From Thermohalobaculum sp039033215 (GTDB lineage Bacteria; Pseudomonadota; Alphaproteobacteria; Rhodobacterales; Rhodobacteraceae), in the NCBI GenBank assembly GCA_039033215.1, contig JBCCDA010000008.1, positions 1 to 64,000 on the forward strand: DNA of 64,000 nt. The letters are read 5' to 3'. This document shows, one piece after another, positions 15,736 through 25,090 of the stretch. The translations under genes were made by a program, and so were the position numbers. How positions within the stretch are numbered: the stretch's first letter is position 1; every line of letters begins with the position of its first letter. Under the pieces are notes generated by a model. The model was not told the origin of the DNA. It saw nothing but the letters and a program-made list of their open reading frames with translations, and made no database searches.

Positions 15736-17343
15736 ATGACGGACACATCATCGCGACGCGACTTCCTGAAGATGGGTATGGCCGGGGCATCGGTTCTACC
15801 ATTTCTCAAGGCCATCCCGGCCAGTGCTGCGGGGTCCGACACGATCGTCGTGGTGACAGGCCAGACCATCAACTCGCTCGACCTTCACCGCTCGGGCACC
15901 AGCAGGGCGTCGTATCAGGTGGGTGTGAATGCCTACGACCGCCTGTTGTCGTTCGGCACAAAGGAGGCGATCGGCGGGGGCTTCTCCTACGACTACACCG
16001 TGATCGAGCCGGAGCTGGCCGAGAGCTGGGAAGAATCCGAAGACGGCATGACGCTGACTTTCAAGCTGAAGCCGAACGCCACGTTCTGGGATGGCCGCAA
16101 GGTGACCGCCGAGGACGTGAAGTGGTCGTTCGACCGCGCGGTCTCGGTCGGTGGTTTCCCGTCCGTTCAGATGAAGGCGGGTGGCTTGGTCCGCCCCGAG
16201 CAGTTCGTTGCGGTCGATGAAGAGACCTTCGTGATCAATCTGGATCGCCCGTCCAAACTGACGATCCCGGACCTGGCGGTCCCGGTCCCGTACATCATGA
16301 ACTCGGTCGAGGCGAAGGCCAATGCCACCGCCGATGACCCCTGGGCGCTGGAGTATCTGCACCAGAACCCGGCCGGATCAGGCGCCTACAAAGTGGCGCG
16401 CTGGCAACCGGGCGAACAGCTTGTCTATGAGCGCAACGAGGATTGGGTCGGTGGTCCGCTGCCCGAGATCAAGCGGGTGATCATCCGCGAGGTCCCGAGT
16501 CCTGCCACCCGGCGTGCGCTGATCGAACGCGGCGATGTGCAGATGGCATTCGGCATTCCCGATAAGGACGCCGCCGAGCTCGCCGACACGATCGATGTCT
16601 TCTCGACACCCGTCGAGAACTGCATCCATTGCCTCTGCCCGAACTTCGCGTTCGAACCCTTCCAGGACCCGGACGTCCGCAAGGCCATCGCCTATGCCGT
16701 GCCCTACGAGGACATCTTCCAGGCCGCTGCCTTCGGCCGGGGCCTGCCACTCTACGGCGGTGAGGAGGAGATCAACGACATCGCGTGGCCGCGCAAGACC
16801 CAGTACTACACGGACCTCGACAAGGCCAAGGAGCACATGGCGAAATCCGGCCACGCCGGCGGGTTCGATGTGACCATGTCGATCAGCACGGACTTGGCTT
16901 CGTGGATGGAGCCGACGGCGCTTCTGGTGCAGGAAGCGCTGGGCAAGATCGGGATCATGGTCACCATCGACAAGATCCCCGGTGCAAACTGGCGCACGGC
17001 GGTGCTGGTCGAGAAGCGTCTCGACCTGCACCTCGAAAACTTCGGCGGCTGGCTGAACACGCCAGACTACTATTTTTTCTGGGCCTACAAGGACGGCCAC
17101 CTCTTCAACTCGTCGAACTACCGCAACGAGGAGATCGAGGAACTGGTCGACAGCGCGCTGCACATGCAGATGGATGACCCCGAGTATGCGCCCAAGATCA
17201 AGCGCATGTTCGAGATAGCGCTGGAAGAACTGCCGCGCATTCCGCTCTACCAGCCGGCGTTGAACGTCGCGACAAATGGTGTCGAGGGGTACGAGTTCTG
17301 GTTCCACCGCCAACTGGATGTGCGCCCGCTGAAGACGGTCTGA
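15736..17343 (+). CDS. Peptide/nickel-type ABC transporter substrate-binding protein (SBP_bac_5), Tat-exported
   Basis: Periplasmic receptor, 535 aa. The N-terminus SRRDFLKMGMAGASVLPFLK is a twin-arginine signal, so it is probably exported folded. Family 5 landmarks follow: YDRLLSFG, PELAESWEESEDGMTLTFKL, FWDGRKVTAEDVKWSFDRAV, NPAGSGAYKVARWQPGEQL and the C-terminal PRIPLYQPALNVA. A GTG start at 15664 is open but would bury the Tat signal; ATG 15736 is preferred. It begins a five-gene run (receptor, two permeases, double ATPase, allophanate hydrolase). The ligand is probably the amide or acyl-urea that the downstream amidohydrolases cleave; that is inference. Confidence 0.92.
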   Translation: MTDTSSRRDFLKMGMAGASVLPFLKAIPASAAGSDTIVVVTGQTINSLDLHRSGTSRASYQVGVNAYDRLLSFGTKEAIGGGFSYDYTVIEPELAESWEESEDGMTLTFKLKPNATFWDGRKVTAEDVKWSFDRAVSVGGFPSVQMKAGGLVRPEQFVAVDEETFVINLDRPSKLTIPDLAVPVPYIMNSVEAKANATADDPWALEYLHQNPAGSGAYKVARWQPGEQLVYERNEDWVGGPLPEIKRVIIREVPSPATRRALIERGDVQMAFGIPDKDAAELADTIDVFSTPVENCIHCLCPNFAFEPFQDPDVRKAIAYAVPYEDIFQAAAFGRGLPLYGGEEEINDIAWPRKTQYYTDLDKAKEHMAKSGHAGGFDVTMSISTDLASWMEPTALLVQEALGKIGIMVTIDKIPGANWRTAVLVEKRLDLHLENFGGWLNTPDYYFFWAYKDGHLFNSSNYRNEEIEELVDSALHMQMDDPEYAPKIKRMFEIALEELPRIPLYQPALNVATNGVEGYEFWFHRQLDVRPLKTV

Positions 17344-17346
17344 GCC

Positions 17347-18381
17347 ATGCTGGCCGACCGCCCCCGCCTGCGTGCAACGGTTTTGCGTGTACTGCAGGCA
17401 GTACCGGTGGTCGTCGGGGTCGTGGTAATCAGCTTCGTGTTGACCCGCGCGCTCCCCGGTGACCCGGCGGTCTATTTTGCGGGGGCGGCAGCGGATGCAG
17501 AGTCGATCGAAGAGGTCCGGGTCGCCATGGGCCTCGACAAGCCGCTCTTGCAGCAGTTCGTCACCTATGTCGGCGATCTTGCACGGGGCGATCTGGGGCA
17601 GTCACTGTCCACGGGTCGGCCCGTTACCGTTGATCTGGCCAACCGGCTGCCGGCCTCGCTGGAGCTGACGCTGACGGCTTTGCTGCTGGCGATTGCGATT
17701 GCGGTGCCGCTTGGCGTGCTGGCCGCGACCAGGCCCGGATCGTGGGTCGATCACCTCTGCCGCGTGGTGGTCACCGCCGGGGTGTCGCTGCCCACGTTCT
17801 TCACCGGGATCCTGCTGATCTACATTCTCTACTACCTGCTGGGCATCGCGCCGTCGCCCTTGGGCCGGCTGGATTTCATCTACCTCTCGCCCGAGCACAT
17901 CACCGGATCCTACCTGATCGACGCCGCGCTGGTCGGAGATTGGGAGACCTGGTGGGGGGCCGCCAAGCAGCTCATGCTACCCGCGACGACCATGGCACTG
18001 TTCACGCTGGCGCCGATTGCGCGCATGACCAGGGCGGCAATGCTGAGCGCGCTGTCCGCCGATTTCATCCGGACGGCCCGTGCGGCGGGGCTGTCGAACC
18101 GCAAGGTGCTCTACGCCTACGCCTTCCGCAACGCGCTCCTGCCGGTCGTGACCACACTGGGGATGGTCTTCTCGTTCGCGCTCGGCGCCAACGTGTTGGT
18201 CGAGAAGGTCTTTGCCTGGCCCGGTCTAGGATCCTATGCAGTCGAGGCCCTTGTCGTATCCGACTACGCAGCCGTGCAGGGATTTGTGTTGACCATGGCG
18301 CTTCTGTTCGTGGCACTGAACCTGTTCATCGATCTGCTCTACACCGCGATCGACCCCCGGATCGGGTTCCAGTCGCAATGA
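17347..18381 (+). CDS. Peptide-type ABC transporter permease (DppB type)
   Basis: Inner-membrane permease, 344 aa. It has the DppB N-terminal helix (VVVGVVVISFVLTRALPGDP), the long periplasmic loop and the EAA loop TARAAGLSNRKVLYAYAFRN, with six hydrophobic segments. It starts 3 nt after the receptor stop. Its TGA overlaps the next ATG (ATGA, 18378-18381). Confidence 0.93.
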   Translation: MLADRPRLRATVLRVLQAVPVVVGVVVISFVLTRALPGDPAVYFAGAAADAESIEEVRVAMGLDKPLLQQFVTYVGDLARGDLGQSLSTGRPVTVDLANRLPASLELTLTALLLAIAIAVPLGVLAATRPGSWVDHLCRVVVTAGVSLPTFFTGILLIYILYYLLGIAPSPLGRLDFIYLSPEHITGSYLIDAALVGDWETWWGAAKQLMLPATTMALFTLAPIARMTRAAMLSALSADFIRTARAAGLSNRKVLYAYAFRNALLPVVTTLGMVFSFALGANVLVEKVFAWPGLGSYAVEALVVSDYAAVQGFVLTMALLFVALNLFIDLLYTAIDPRIGFQSQ

Positions 18382-19253
18382 CCGACACGCCAATCACACC
18401 GACGGCCCAGCAGGGGCGGTTCGACCACATCTTCTACGTGCTTAAGTCGAACCCGGTGACGCTGATCGCTTTCGCGATGCTTGGTTTCATCCTGCTCTGC
18501 GCCGTCATCGGGCCCTCGGTGGTGCCATATGACCCACTGCTGACCAATGCGCAGAACGCCTTGCAGCCGCCATCGTCGGAGCATTGGTTCGGCACGGACC
18601 AGGTGGGCCGCGACGTCTTCAGTCGAGTAATCGTGGCGACCCGGCTGGATCTGACAATCTCGGTCGCTGCGGTGACGATCTCGTTCGTCGCAGGCTCGGT
18701 CCTGGGTGCTGCTGCAGGCTACTGGGGCGGTTGGCTGGATATCATTCTCAACCGCATCCTCGACACGATCATGGCCTTCCCGCTGTTCGTGCTGGCCATG
18801 GGCATCGTGGCGGCGCTGGGTAACACGGTCGAGAACATCATCTACGCGACCGCCATCATCAACATGCCCTTCTATGCCCGGCTGGTTCGCGCCGAGGTCA
18901 ACATCCGCCGGGATGCGGGTTTCGCAAGGGCGGCCAAGCTGTCCGGCAACTCGGACCTACGGGTGCTGGCCGTGCACATCTTCCCAAACGCGCTGCCGCC
19001 CATGATGGTGCAGGTCTCGCTGAACCTGGGCTGGGCCATTCTAAACGCGGCCGGTCTGTCCTTCATCGGGCTCGGCGTGCGCCCGCCCACGCCGGAATGG
19101 GGGATCATGGTGGCCGAGGGTGCCAACTTCATCGTGTCGGGTGAGTGGTGGCTGGCGGTTTTCCCGGGCCTCTGGCTGATGATGGCAGTCTTTACCTTCA
19201 ACCTGCTGGGCGATGGCTTGCGTGACATCGTCGACCCCAGAAAGCGGACGTGA
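18378..19253 (+). CDS. Peptide-type ABC transporter permease (DppC type)
   Basis: Second permease, 291 aa. DppC landmarks: LLTNAQNALQPPSSEHWFGT, DQVGRDVFSRVIVATRLDLT, the EAA loop DAGFARAAKLSGNSDLRVLA, and SFIGLGVRPPTPEWGIMVAE near the C-terminus. The start at 18378 is coupled to the upstream gene by ATGA; the longer open frame overlaps the DppB-type gene and is not used. Confidence 0.93.
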   Translation: MTDTPITPTAQQGRFDHIFYVLKSNPVTLIAFAMLGFILLCAVIGPSVVPYDPLLTNAQNALQPPSSEHWFGTDQVGRDVFSRVIVATRLDLTISVAAVTISFVAGSVLGAAAGYWGGWLDIILNRILDTIMAFPLFVLAMGIVAALGNTVENIIYATAIINMPFYARLVRAEVNIRRDAGFARAAKLSGNSDLRVLAVHIFPNALPPMMVQVSLNLGWAILNAAGLSFIGLGVRPPTPEWGIMVAEGANFIVSGEWWLAVFPGLWLMMAVFTFNLLGDGLRDIVDPRKRT

Positions 19254-20902
19254 TGCTGAGCGTCCGGGACCTTGCCGTATCTTTTCGAACCCGACGGGGC
19301 GAGGTCGATGCCGTGCGCGGCATCAGCTTCGAGCTTTCGAAGGGCGAGATCCTCGGCATCGTGGGCGAGAGCGGCTCGGGCAAATCCGTCACCTCCTACG
19401 CGCTGATGCGCATTCTGGATGCAGGCGGTACGATCAAGAGCGGGGACGCCATCTACTCCGGAATCGATCTGCGCCGGGCGTCCGAGCGCGATATGCGAGA
19501 TATCCGGGGCCGCGAGATCTCGATGATCTTCCAGAATCCCCGCGCCGCGCTTAACCCGATCCGCAAGGTGGGTCATCAGATCGAGGATGTGCTCCGCCAG
19601 CACGCCAGCGCCACCCGGTCGGATGCACGCGACCGTGCTATCGAAGCGCTGGAGGCGGTTCGGATCAAGGACGCCGTAGCGCGCTACGAAGCCTACCCAT
19701 TCGAGCTGTCGGGTGGCATGTGCCAGCGGATCGTCTGTGCCATCGCGCTCGCCTGCAACCCCCGCGTCCTCATCGCCGACGAGCCGACGACGGGGTTGGA
19801 CATCACTACCCAGAAAGCCGTCATGGACCTTGTGCGGGACCTCATCCGCGCCCGGGACATGAGCAGTATCCTGATCACCCATGACCTTGGCCTTGCGGCC
19901 CAGTACTGCGACCGGATCGTCGTCATGAAGGACGGTGAGATCGTGGAACAGGGCGATCCGGTGATGCTTTTCAGCGCACCGCAGCACCCCTACAGCCGCA
20001 AGCTGGTGGATGCGACCCCCCGCGCGGGCGAGAGCATGCGCAGTCTGCTGCCGCCCGAGGATCGCCAGCCATTGCTGCCGCATTCGATCGGCGACCGGCC
20101 GCTGGTCGAGGTTCGAAACCTCACCAAGACCTATCGGGGGAAGTCTGGCCCCGTGCACGCGGTCAAAGGCATCTCTTTCGACATCAAGCAGGGCCAGAGC
20201 GTCGGGCTGGTGGGGGAGAGCGGTTGTGGCAAGTCGACAACCTCCGAGATCCTCGTCCGCCTGCTGGATCTCACCGGCGGGCAAGTGATCTTCGACGGCG
20301 AAGATATCGGCGCGATAGCTGCCAAGGACTTCGCTCGGAATACGCGCCGGGCCGATATCCAGATGGTGTTTCAGGATGCTACCGACAGTCTGAACCCGCG
20401 GTATAGCTCTCGCCAGACAATTGCAGAGCCGCTGAAACGTTTGACCCAACTGCGCGGTGCCAAGCTGACGGCGCGCATCGAGGAACTGGCGTCCCTTGTG
20501 GGTTTGCCTCTGCCACTGCTTGAACGGTTTCCGCATCAGCTCTCTGGTGGTCAGAAGGCACGCGTGGGAATCGCCCGGGCGATTGCGCTGGAGCCGAAGT
20601 TCCTGATCCTGGACGAACCCACTGCCGCGCTGGACGTCTCGATCCAGGCCGTCGTGCTAAACCTGCTGGTGGACCTGAGGGCCAAGCTGGGCATGACGTA
20701 CCTCTTCGTCAGCCACGACCTCCACGTGGTCCGCCTGTTATGTGACCATGTGATCGTCATGAAGGACGGCGAGGTTGTGGAACAGGGGCCCGCTGCCCGT
20801 GTGATGACGGCGCCGCAGGACACCTACACCAAAGAGCTGCTGGACGCGGCCCCGACGCCGCCCGAGCGGCGCCAAGAACTGCTGATGACCGGAGTTTCGT
20901 GA
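19253..20902 (+). CDS. Double-ATPase subunit of the peptide-type ABC transporter (DppD-DppF fusion)
   Basis: 549 aa with two complete nucleotide-binding domains in one chain. Domain 1 has GESGSGKS near 40, LSGGMCQR near 152 and VLIADEPTTGLD. Domain 2 has GESGCGKSTT, FQDATDSLNPRYS, LSGGQKARVGIARAI and FLILDEPTAALD. Each carries the oligopeptide C-terminal extension (HPYSRKLVDATPR; TYTKELLDAAPTP). The ATG at 19253 overlaps the previous TGA; a GTG 3 nt earlier is an alternative. Fused double ATPases are common in such importers. Confidence 0.93.
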   Translation: MLSVRDLAVSFRTRRGEVDAVRGISFELSKGEILGIVGESGSGKSVTSYALMRILDAGGTIKSGDAIYSGIDLRRASERDMRDIRGREISMIFQNPRAALNPIRKVGHQIEDVLRQHASATRSDARDRAIEALEAVRIKDAVARYEAYPFELSGGMCQRIVCAIALACNPRVLIADEPTTGLDITTQKAVMDLVRDLIRARDMSSILITHDLGLAAQYCDRIVVMKDGEIVEQGDPVMLFSAPQHPYSRKLVDATPRAGESMRSLLPPEDRQPLLPHSIGDRPLVEVRNLTKTYRGKSGPVHAVKGISFDIKQGQSVGLVGESGCGKSTTSEILVRLLDLTGGQVIFDGEDIGAIAAKDFARNTRRADIQMVFQDATDSLNPRYSSRQTIAEPLKRLTQLRGAKLTARIEELASLVGLPLPLLERFPHQLSGGQKARVGIARAIALEPKFLILDEPTAALDVSIQAVVLNLLVDLRAKLGMTYLFVSHDLHVVRLLCDHVIVMKDGEVVEQGPAARVMTAPQDTYTKELLDAAPTPPERRQELLMTGVS

Positions 20903-22707
20903 TGCTGAGTAAACTGCCGTTTACCCTGGACGCGCTGCGGGGCGCCTATTCCCAAGGCATCCGACCCGAGGCTGTAATCGACGAGATCTTCACGCGGCTG
21001 GAGGCGGTGAACGATCCCGGTATCTTTGTTCACTTGTGCGACCGGGCCGAGTTGACGGCGCGGGCCACGGCTCTGGGTACCTTCGATCCCGACCTCCCGC
21101 TTTGGGGCATCCCATACGCGGTGAAGGACAACATTGATGTCGGGGGGATTCAGACGACGGCTGGATGCCCGGCCTATGCCTACCTGCCAGAAGAAGACGC
21201 CTTCGTCGTGGCGAACCTGCGGGCCGCGGGCGCCCTGATGGTTGGCAAGACCAATCTCGACCAGTTCGCGACCGGTCTGGTCGGGGTCCGCACCCCTTAC
21301 GGCGCACCGCTGAATGCCGTGGATCCCGAGATCGTACCCGGCGGGTCCTCCGGCGGCTCAGGCGTCATCGTCGGGCATGGTATCGTGACGTTCTCGTTGG
21401 GGACCGATACCGCGGGCTCGGGCCGCGTCCCTGCCGCCCTGAACAATGTTGTTGGCCTCAAGCCGACGCTAGGCGCGCTGTCGGCCACGGGCGTGGTGCC
21501 CGCATGCCGGACGCTTGACACGATTTCGATCTTCGCCCTTACAGTCGACGACGCCTACGCGGCATTCGCCGTCGCGCGGGGCTATGATGCCCGGGATTCC
21601 TATTCCAGGCCGCTGGTTCATCAACCCCTTTCCGCTCCCGCCCCTGCCCTGCGGATCGGCATCCCTGATTCGGCGTCGGTCGAGTTCTTTGGTGACTCCG
21701 TTCAGGAAGCCGCCTTCGCCCGCGACGTGTCCCGGTTGGCTGCGAGTGGGGCGGAGATTGTCCCGATCGATTTCGAGCCTCTCTACGCGGTTGCCCGTAT
21801 GCTTTACCAGGGCGCATGGGTAGCCGAACGTTACACGGTGATCGAGCAGCTTCTGGCCGCGCATCCTGAGGCCGTGCATCCGGTGACACGCCAGATCATC
21901 TCGGCTGCACAGGAGATGTCGGCGGCGGACACATTCCGGGGTATTTATCGTCTGGCTGACCTCAAGCGGGCTGCGGAACCGATGCTGGGCGCGGTCGATA
22001 TGCTCTGCGTGCCGACAGTTCCCACCTTCTATAGCGTCAGTGCGCTAGAGGCCGATCCCATCACCCCGAACTCGAACCTAGGGACCTACACGAACTTCGT
22101 GAACCTGCTGGACATGTGTGGGATCGCGGTCCCGACGGCGCCGCGGAACGACGGCCGACCAGGCAGCGTCACATTGTTGGCAGAGGCTGGAAAAGATTCC
22201 GCAGTCGCATCGCTTGCGCGAACGTTCGAGAGCGATTGCCCTCGCACGCTGGGCGCCACCGGCCATCCTGTACTAACACCCAAACCGCTTGCGCCCGCGC
22301 CCTCGGATCAGATCGAGTTGGCTGTCTGCGGGGCGCACATGGCCGGTCTGCCTCTGAACTGGCAGCTGACCGACTTGGGAGGACGGTTTGTGCGCAAGGC
22401 CCAGACGGCAGGCGCCTACCGCTTTTTTGCACTGGAAGGAGGCCCCCCGGCACGGCCCGGGTTGGTGCGCAGCGATGGCACAGGCAGCCCGATTGCGCTG
22501 GAGATATGGTCGCTTCCCAAGGCGTGCTTGGGCGCGTTCGTCGAGGGCATCCCCGCACCTCTTGGCATAGGTTCCATCGAGCTATCGGACGGATCCTGGG
22601 TGAAGGGTTTCCTGTGCGAAATCACGGGTACCAAGGGCGGCACCGACATCTCGAGCTTGGGCGACTGGCGCACGTTCCTGGCATCAGAGCCAGCCCTGGT
22701 GCGGTGA
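20902..22707 (+). CDS. atzF: Allophanate hydrolase (AtzF-like): amidase domain plus C-terminal allophanate hydrolase domain
   Basis: 601 aa. Residues 1-460 are an amidase-signature domain: Lys in IPYAVKDNIDVGG (about K75), cis-Ser in VPGGSSGGSG (about 149) and nucleophile Ser in GTDTAGSGRVPAA (about 173). The last 130 residues (from IELAVCGAHMAGLPLNWQL) match the AtzF/urea amidolyase C-terminal domain, which decarboxylates the intermediate. Known reaction: allophanate to ammonium and CO2. It is co-transcribed with the importer (TGATG overlap; GGAG 7 nt upstream of ATG 20902). No urea carboxylase or biuret hydrolase gene is in the window, so the allophanate must come from another reaction. Confidence 0.88.
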   Translation: MLSKLPFTLDALRGAYSQGIRPEAVIDEIFTRLEAVNDPGIFVHLCDRAELTARATALGTFDPDLPLWGIPYAVKDNIDVGGIQTTAGCPAYAYLPEEDAFVVANLRAAGALMVGKTNLDQFATGLVGVRTPYGAPLNAVDPEIVPGGSSGGSGVIVGHGIVTFSLGTDTAGSGRVPAALNNVVGLKPTLGALSATGVVPACRTLDTISIFALTVDDAYAAFAVARGYDARDSYSRPLVHQPLSAPAPALRIGIPDSASVEFFGDSVQEAAFARDVSRLAASGAEIVPIDFEPLYAVARMLYQGAWVAERYTVIEQLLAAHPEAVHPVTRQIISAAQEMSAADTFRGIYRLADLKRAAEPMLGAVDMLCVPTVPTFYSVSALEADPITPNSNLGTYTNFVNLLDMCGIAVPTAPRNDGRPGSVTLLAEAGKDSAVASLARTFESDCPRTLGATGHPVLTPKPLAPAPSDQIELAVCGAHMAGLPLNWQLTDLGGRFVRKAQTAGAYRFFALEGGPPARPGLVRSDGTGSPIALEIWSLPKACLGAFVEGIPAPLGIGSIELSDGSWVKGFLCEITGTKGGTDISSLGDWRTFLASEPALVR

Positions 22708-22716
22708 AGGAGGACC

Positions 22717-23190
22717 ATGATGTCACGAGCTGAAAAACGCCTGACGGAGCTTGGACTCAAGCTACCGCCGGACTGGACCCCGATGGGGCAGTTCCTGCCG
22801 TTCCGGCGTGATGGCACCACGGTCTATCTTTCGGGCCAGGTTTGCGAATGGGACGGTGCCGTGACGCACACTGGACCTGTGCCAAACACTCCGGAGGGTA
22901 TCGCAGTCGCAAAGGAGGCCGCGAAGATCTGCGCCCTCAACCTGATCTACCGGCTGCGGGAGGCGTGCGACGGCGACCTGGACCGGGTGCAGTGCGTCCT
23001 GAGGCTGGGTGGATTCGTGAACTGCCAATCGGGCTTCCCCGCCAGCCCGCTAGTGATAAACGGCGCGACCGAGATCTTCATTGCACTCTTCGGGGAAGAG
23101 GGCTGGCATGCGCGCACGGCTGTCGGTGTCTCCGGACTGCCAGGCAATGCCTCGGTGGAGGTTGACGCGATCGTCCGGCTGCACCCCTGA
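22717..23190 (+). CDS. RidA/YjgF-family protein
   Basis: A 157-aa protein of the longer RidA subgroup. It has the family blocks VYLSGQVCEWDG, PEGIAVAKEAAKICALNLIY, RVQCVLRLGGFVN, VINGATEIFIALFGEEGWHA and RTAVGVSGLPGNASVEVDAI; the strand-helix order and the late Arg (HARTAVG) that binds carboxylates in deaminating members are present. RidA proteins hydrolyse reactive enamines/imines or carbamates released by amine chemistry. The start has GGAGG just upstream. It follows allophanate hydrolase by 9 nt and abuts the convergent amidase gene with no spacer (TGATCA junction). Confidence 0.9.
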   Translation: MMSRAEKRLTELGLKLPPDWTPMGQFLPFRRDGTTVYLSGQVCEWDGAVTHTGPVPNTPEGIAVAKEAAKICALNLIYRLREACDGDLDRVQCVLRLGGFVNCQSGFPASPLVINGATEIFIALFGEEGWHARTAVGVSGLPGNASVEVDAIVRLHP

Positions 23191-24417
23191 TCAATCGGAT
23201 GGCAGCACGGGCCTCGGCAGGTCTGGCGCCTGTTTGGCCAACGCCCGGGCCACACCCAGTACTGTTGCCTCTTCACCAGGATGCCCTGCCAGCATGATCG
23301 CCCGTGGCCGCCCCAGCGTGTCCAGTCCCCAGGGGATGGAAACCAGCGGTCCGCCGAACACCGTCCACGGGGTGAGCCAGTCCTGAAATCCGGTGGTATC
23401 CCCCATCATGGGAGCGCCCTCCGGCACAGGTAGCGTAAGGATCGCATCAATGCCGGCCATGCTGTTCCAGAATTTGTCCCTCACCTGCGCCAGGTCCCCG
23501 GCTGCTTTCTTTGCGTCCCACTCCGAAATCTTGGCGCCTGCCGTCAACCCCGCCCGGAACTTGGGCGCCAAGAGGTGCACAACGTTGTCGGCCAACAGAC
23601 GCCCATGGGCCGCCGCAGCCTCATGATTCATGACCACACGGTGGTTCGCGACGACGCGGGCCACGTCGACATCGACCCCGGGGTCAATCGCCCTCGCACA
23701 GATCTCCGCGAGTGCGGTCAGCCCTTGGTTGAATGCGTCAATCGTCTCGGAAGTGGCCGTTGTCGTCGCATCCAGAAGAACGGTCGCGGCTGCACAGTGG
23801 TCCGGGTCTTTGGCTGCAGCCGGGTCATACCCAGGATGCATTGCGGTGAACGCCGCATCCACCCCGTCGATTGACCGGGCGATGATCCCGACAGTGTCAA
23901 AACTGGGCGCCAGCGGTGTCACGCCCTCGGTCGAGAGCAGCCCATAGGAGGGCTTGAACCCAACCACGCCGCAATAGGCCGCGGGACGGCACAGCGACCC
24001 GGCTGTCTGCGTTCCCAGCGCCAAGTCGACCATGCCAGCTGCCACCGCCGCACCGGACCCGCTGCTGGATCCGCCGGGACTGCGCGCAAGGTCATATGGA
24101 TTACGACAATCGGTAGGGTCCGTGAACGCGAATTCGGTGGTCGTGGTCTTTCCGAGTATGACCGCGCCCGCTGCGCGCAGGGATGCTACAACAGGCGCGT
24201 CTCGGTCCGCTGGCGCGGCCTCCCTGCAGGTATCGCTGCCATTGCGTGTCGGCAAACCGGCGACATCGATGATGTCCTTCACACCGACGGTCAGCCCTGA
24301 CAAAGCCACGGATGCCCCGGGTTGCAAACGAGGGTCCCGATCGCGCCCGTCGTCGCTAAACGCTACGAAAGCATGCAGTTTGGCGTCGCAAAGCAGTTTG
24401 CTGGAAACTTCACCCAT
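23191..24417 (-). CDS. Amidase-signature family hydrolase
   Basis: A 408-aa amidase. Catalytic triad visible: K47 (VGVKDIIDV), cis-Ser in SPGGSSSGSG (about 117) and Ser141 in GTQTAGSLCRPA. It resembles AtzE/GatA-like amidases and is shorter than allophanate hydrolase, lacking that enzyme's C-terminal domain. It is encoded convergently to ridA, sharing the TGATCA stop junction. With the importer, allophanate hydrolase and RidA it fits a pathway that strips amide nitrogen from an imported compound. Its own promoter must lie in the long gap to the right. Confidence 0.88.
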   Translation of the reverse strand: MGEVSSKLLCDAKLHAFVAFSDDGRDRDPRLQPGASVALSGLTVGVKDIIDVAGLPTRNGSDTCREAAPADRDAPVVASLRAAGAVILGKTTTTEFAFTDPTDCRNPYDLARSPGGSSSGSGAAVAAGMVDLALGTQTAGSLCRPAAYCGVVGFKPSYGLLSTEGVTPLAPSFDTVGIIARSIDGVDAAFTAMHPGYDPAAAKDPDHCAAATVLLDATTTATSETIDAFNQGLTALAEICARAIDPGVDVDVARVVANHRVVMNHEAAAAHGRLLADNVVHLLAPKFRAGLTAGAKISEWDAKKAAGDLAQVRDKFWNSMAGIDAILTLPVPEGAPMMGDTTGFQDWLTPWTVFGGPLVSIPWGLDTLGRPRAIMLAGHPGEEATVLGVARALAKQAPDLPRPVLPSD

Positions 24418-24588
24418 CTGGCACTGCCTTGTTTTTCTGTTTGGATGTTCGGGCGTGGCATAACACGCCGATCGGCGCAGCTCGGCCGATTTCCAAGTTC
24501 CTCAAGATATGCGAGGTCTGACACCAATGGACCGAGAGTGCACGTCTTTCCAAGGGATCGTTGTGCTCATTTGAAGAACTACCAACTC

Positions 24589-24860
24589 CTAGGGAAGATC
24601 GAACGCGCGCCAGAGGTAGCGCCAAAGACCGCCGACACGAAAGCGGGTTTCATCGACCTGCCGAGGCAGTCCTTGCCATAGGCGATGCACGAGTGACCGC
24701 CTCGCAATCTCTGGTCCAGCTTTCACCAGTTATCTTCTAGGTCGCAACGAGACCGACATGGATGCCGCGCTTTGCTAGCTGGTCCAGGACCTCAATATCC
24801 GATCGCATGAAGTGGCCAGCAATGGCGCACGGCGAGCAAGATGTACTTCTGCGGACCCCG
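24589..24860 (-). mobile_element. Remnant of an IS6-family transposase
   Basis: Minus-strand translation is broken by frameshifts and stops but contains recognisable IS6 (IS26/IS240-type) blocks: KYILLAVRHCW (24860 side), SDIEVLDQLAKRGIHV (like the family RDVEELLAERGI) and VDETRFRVGG-LWRYLWRAFD (family VDETYVKV-G-W-YLYRAVD, containing the first catalytic Asp). A TAG at 24589-24591 ends the last block. No intact terminal inverted repeats were seen. It is a decayed insertion and the rest of the element is not recognisable. Confidence 0.7.
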
Positions 24861-25090
24861 AGGACGCATGAATGGGTTCGACTTTGGCATCAAGCCATCC
24901 CGAGCGGGCTGCACACAGCATCAAAATAGGCAACACGTGGGTCGCGCAACGTTACGACTCGGCCACCTGGCAAACACCGGTTACAACTTGGCCGTCCTCG
25001 ACGCCCTGAGCCACCTGCACACGGCGGGGATGTCGGCGGCCGACCCGGAGTTAGACCCCAGCACCCTCCCCCCGTGCACGAGGCAAGCCC
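24861..25090. other. Non-coding stretch between the IS6 remnant and the CocE-like gene
   Basis: No gene recognised. A plus-strand open frame crosses it but continues out of frame over the CocE-like gene and has no family resemblance. It should hold the promoter of the 25091 gene, whose ribosome-binding site GAGG is 7 nt before the ATG. The region 24418-24588 on the other side of the remnant likewise shows nothing except the expected amidase promoter. Confidence 0.4.
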
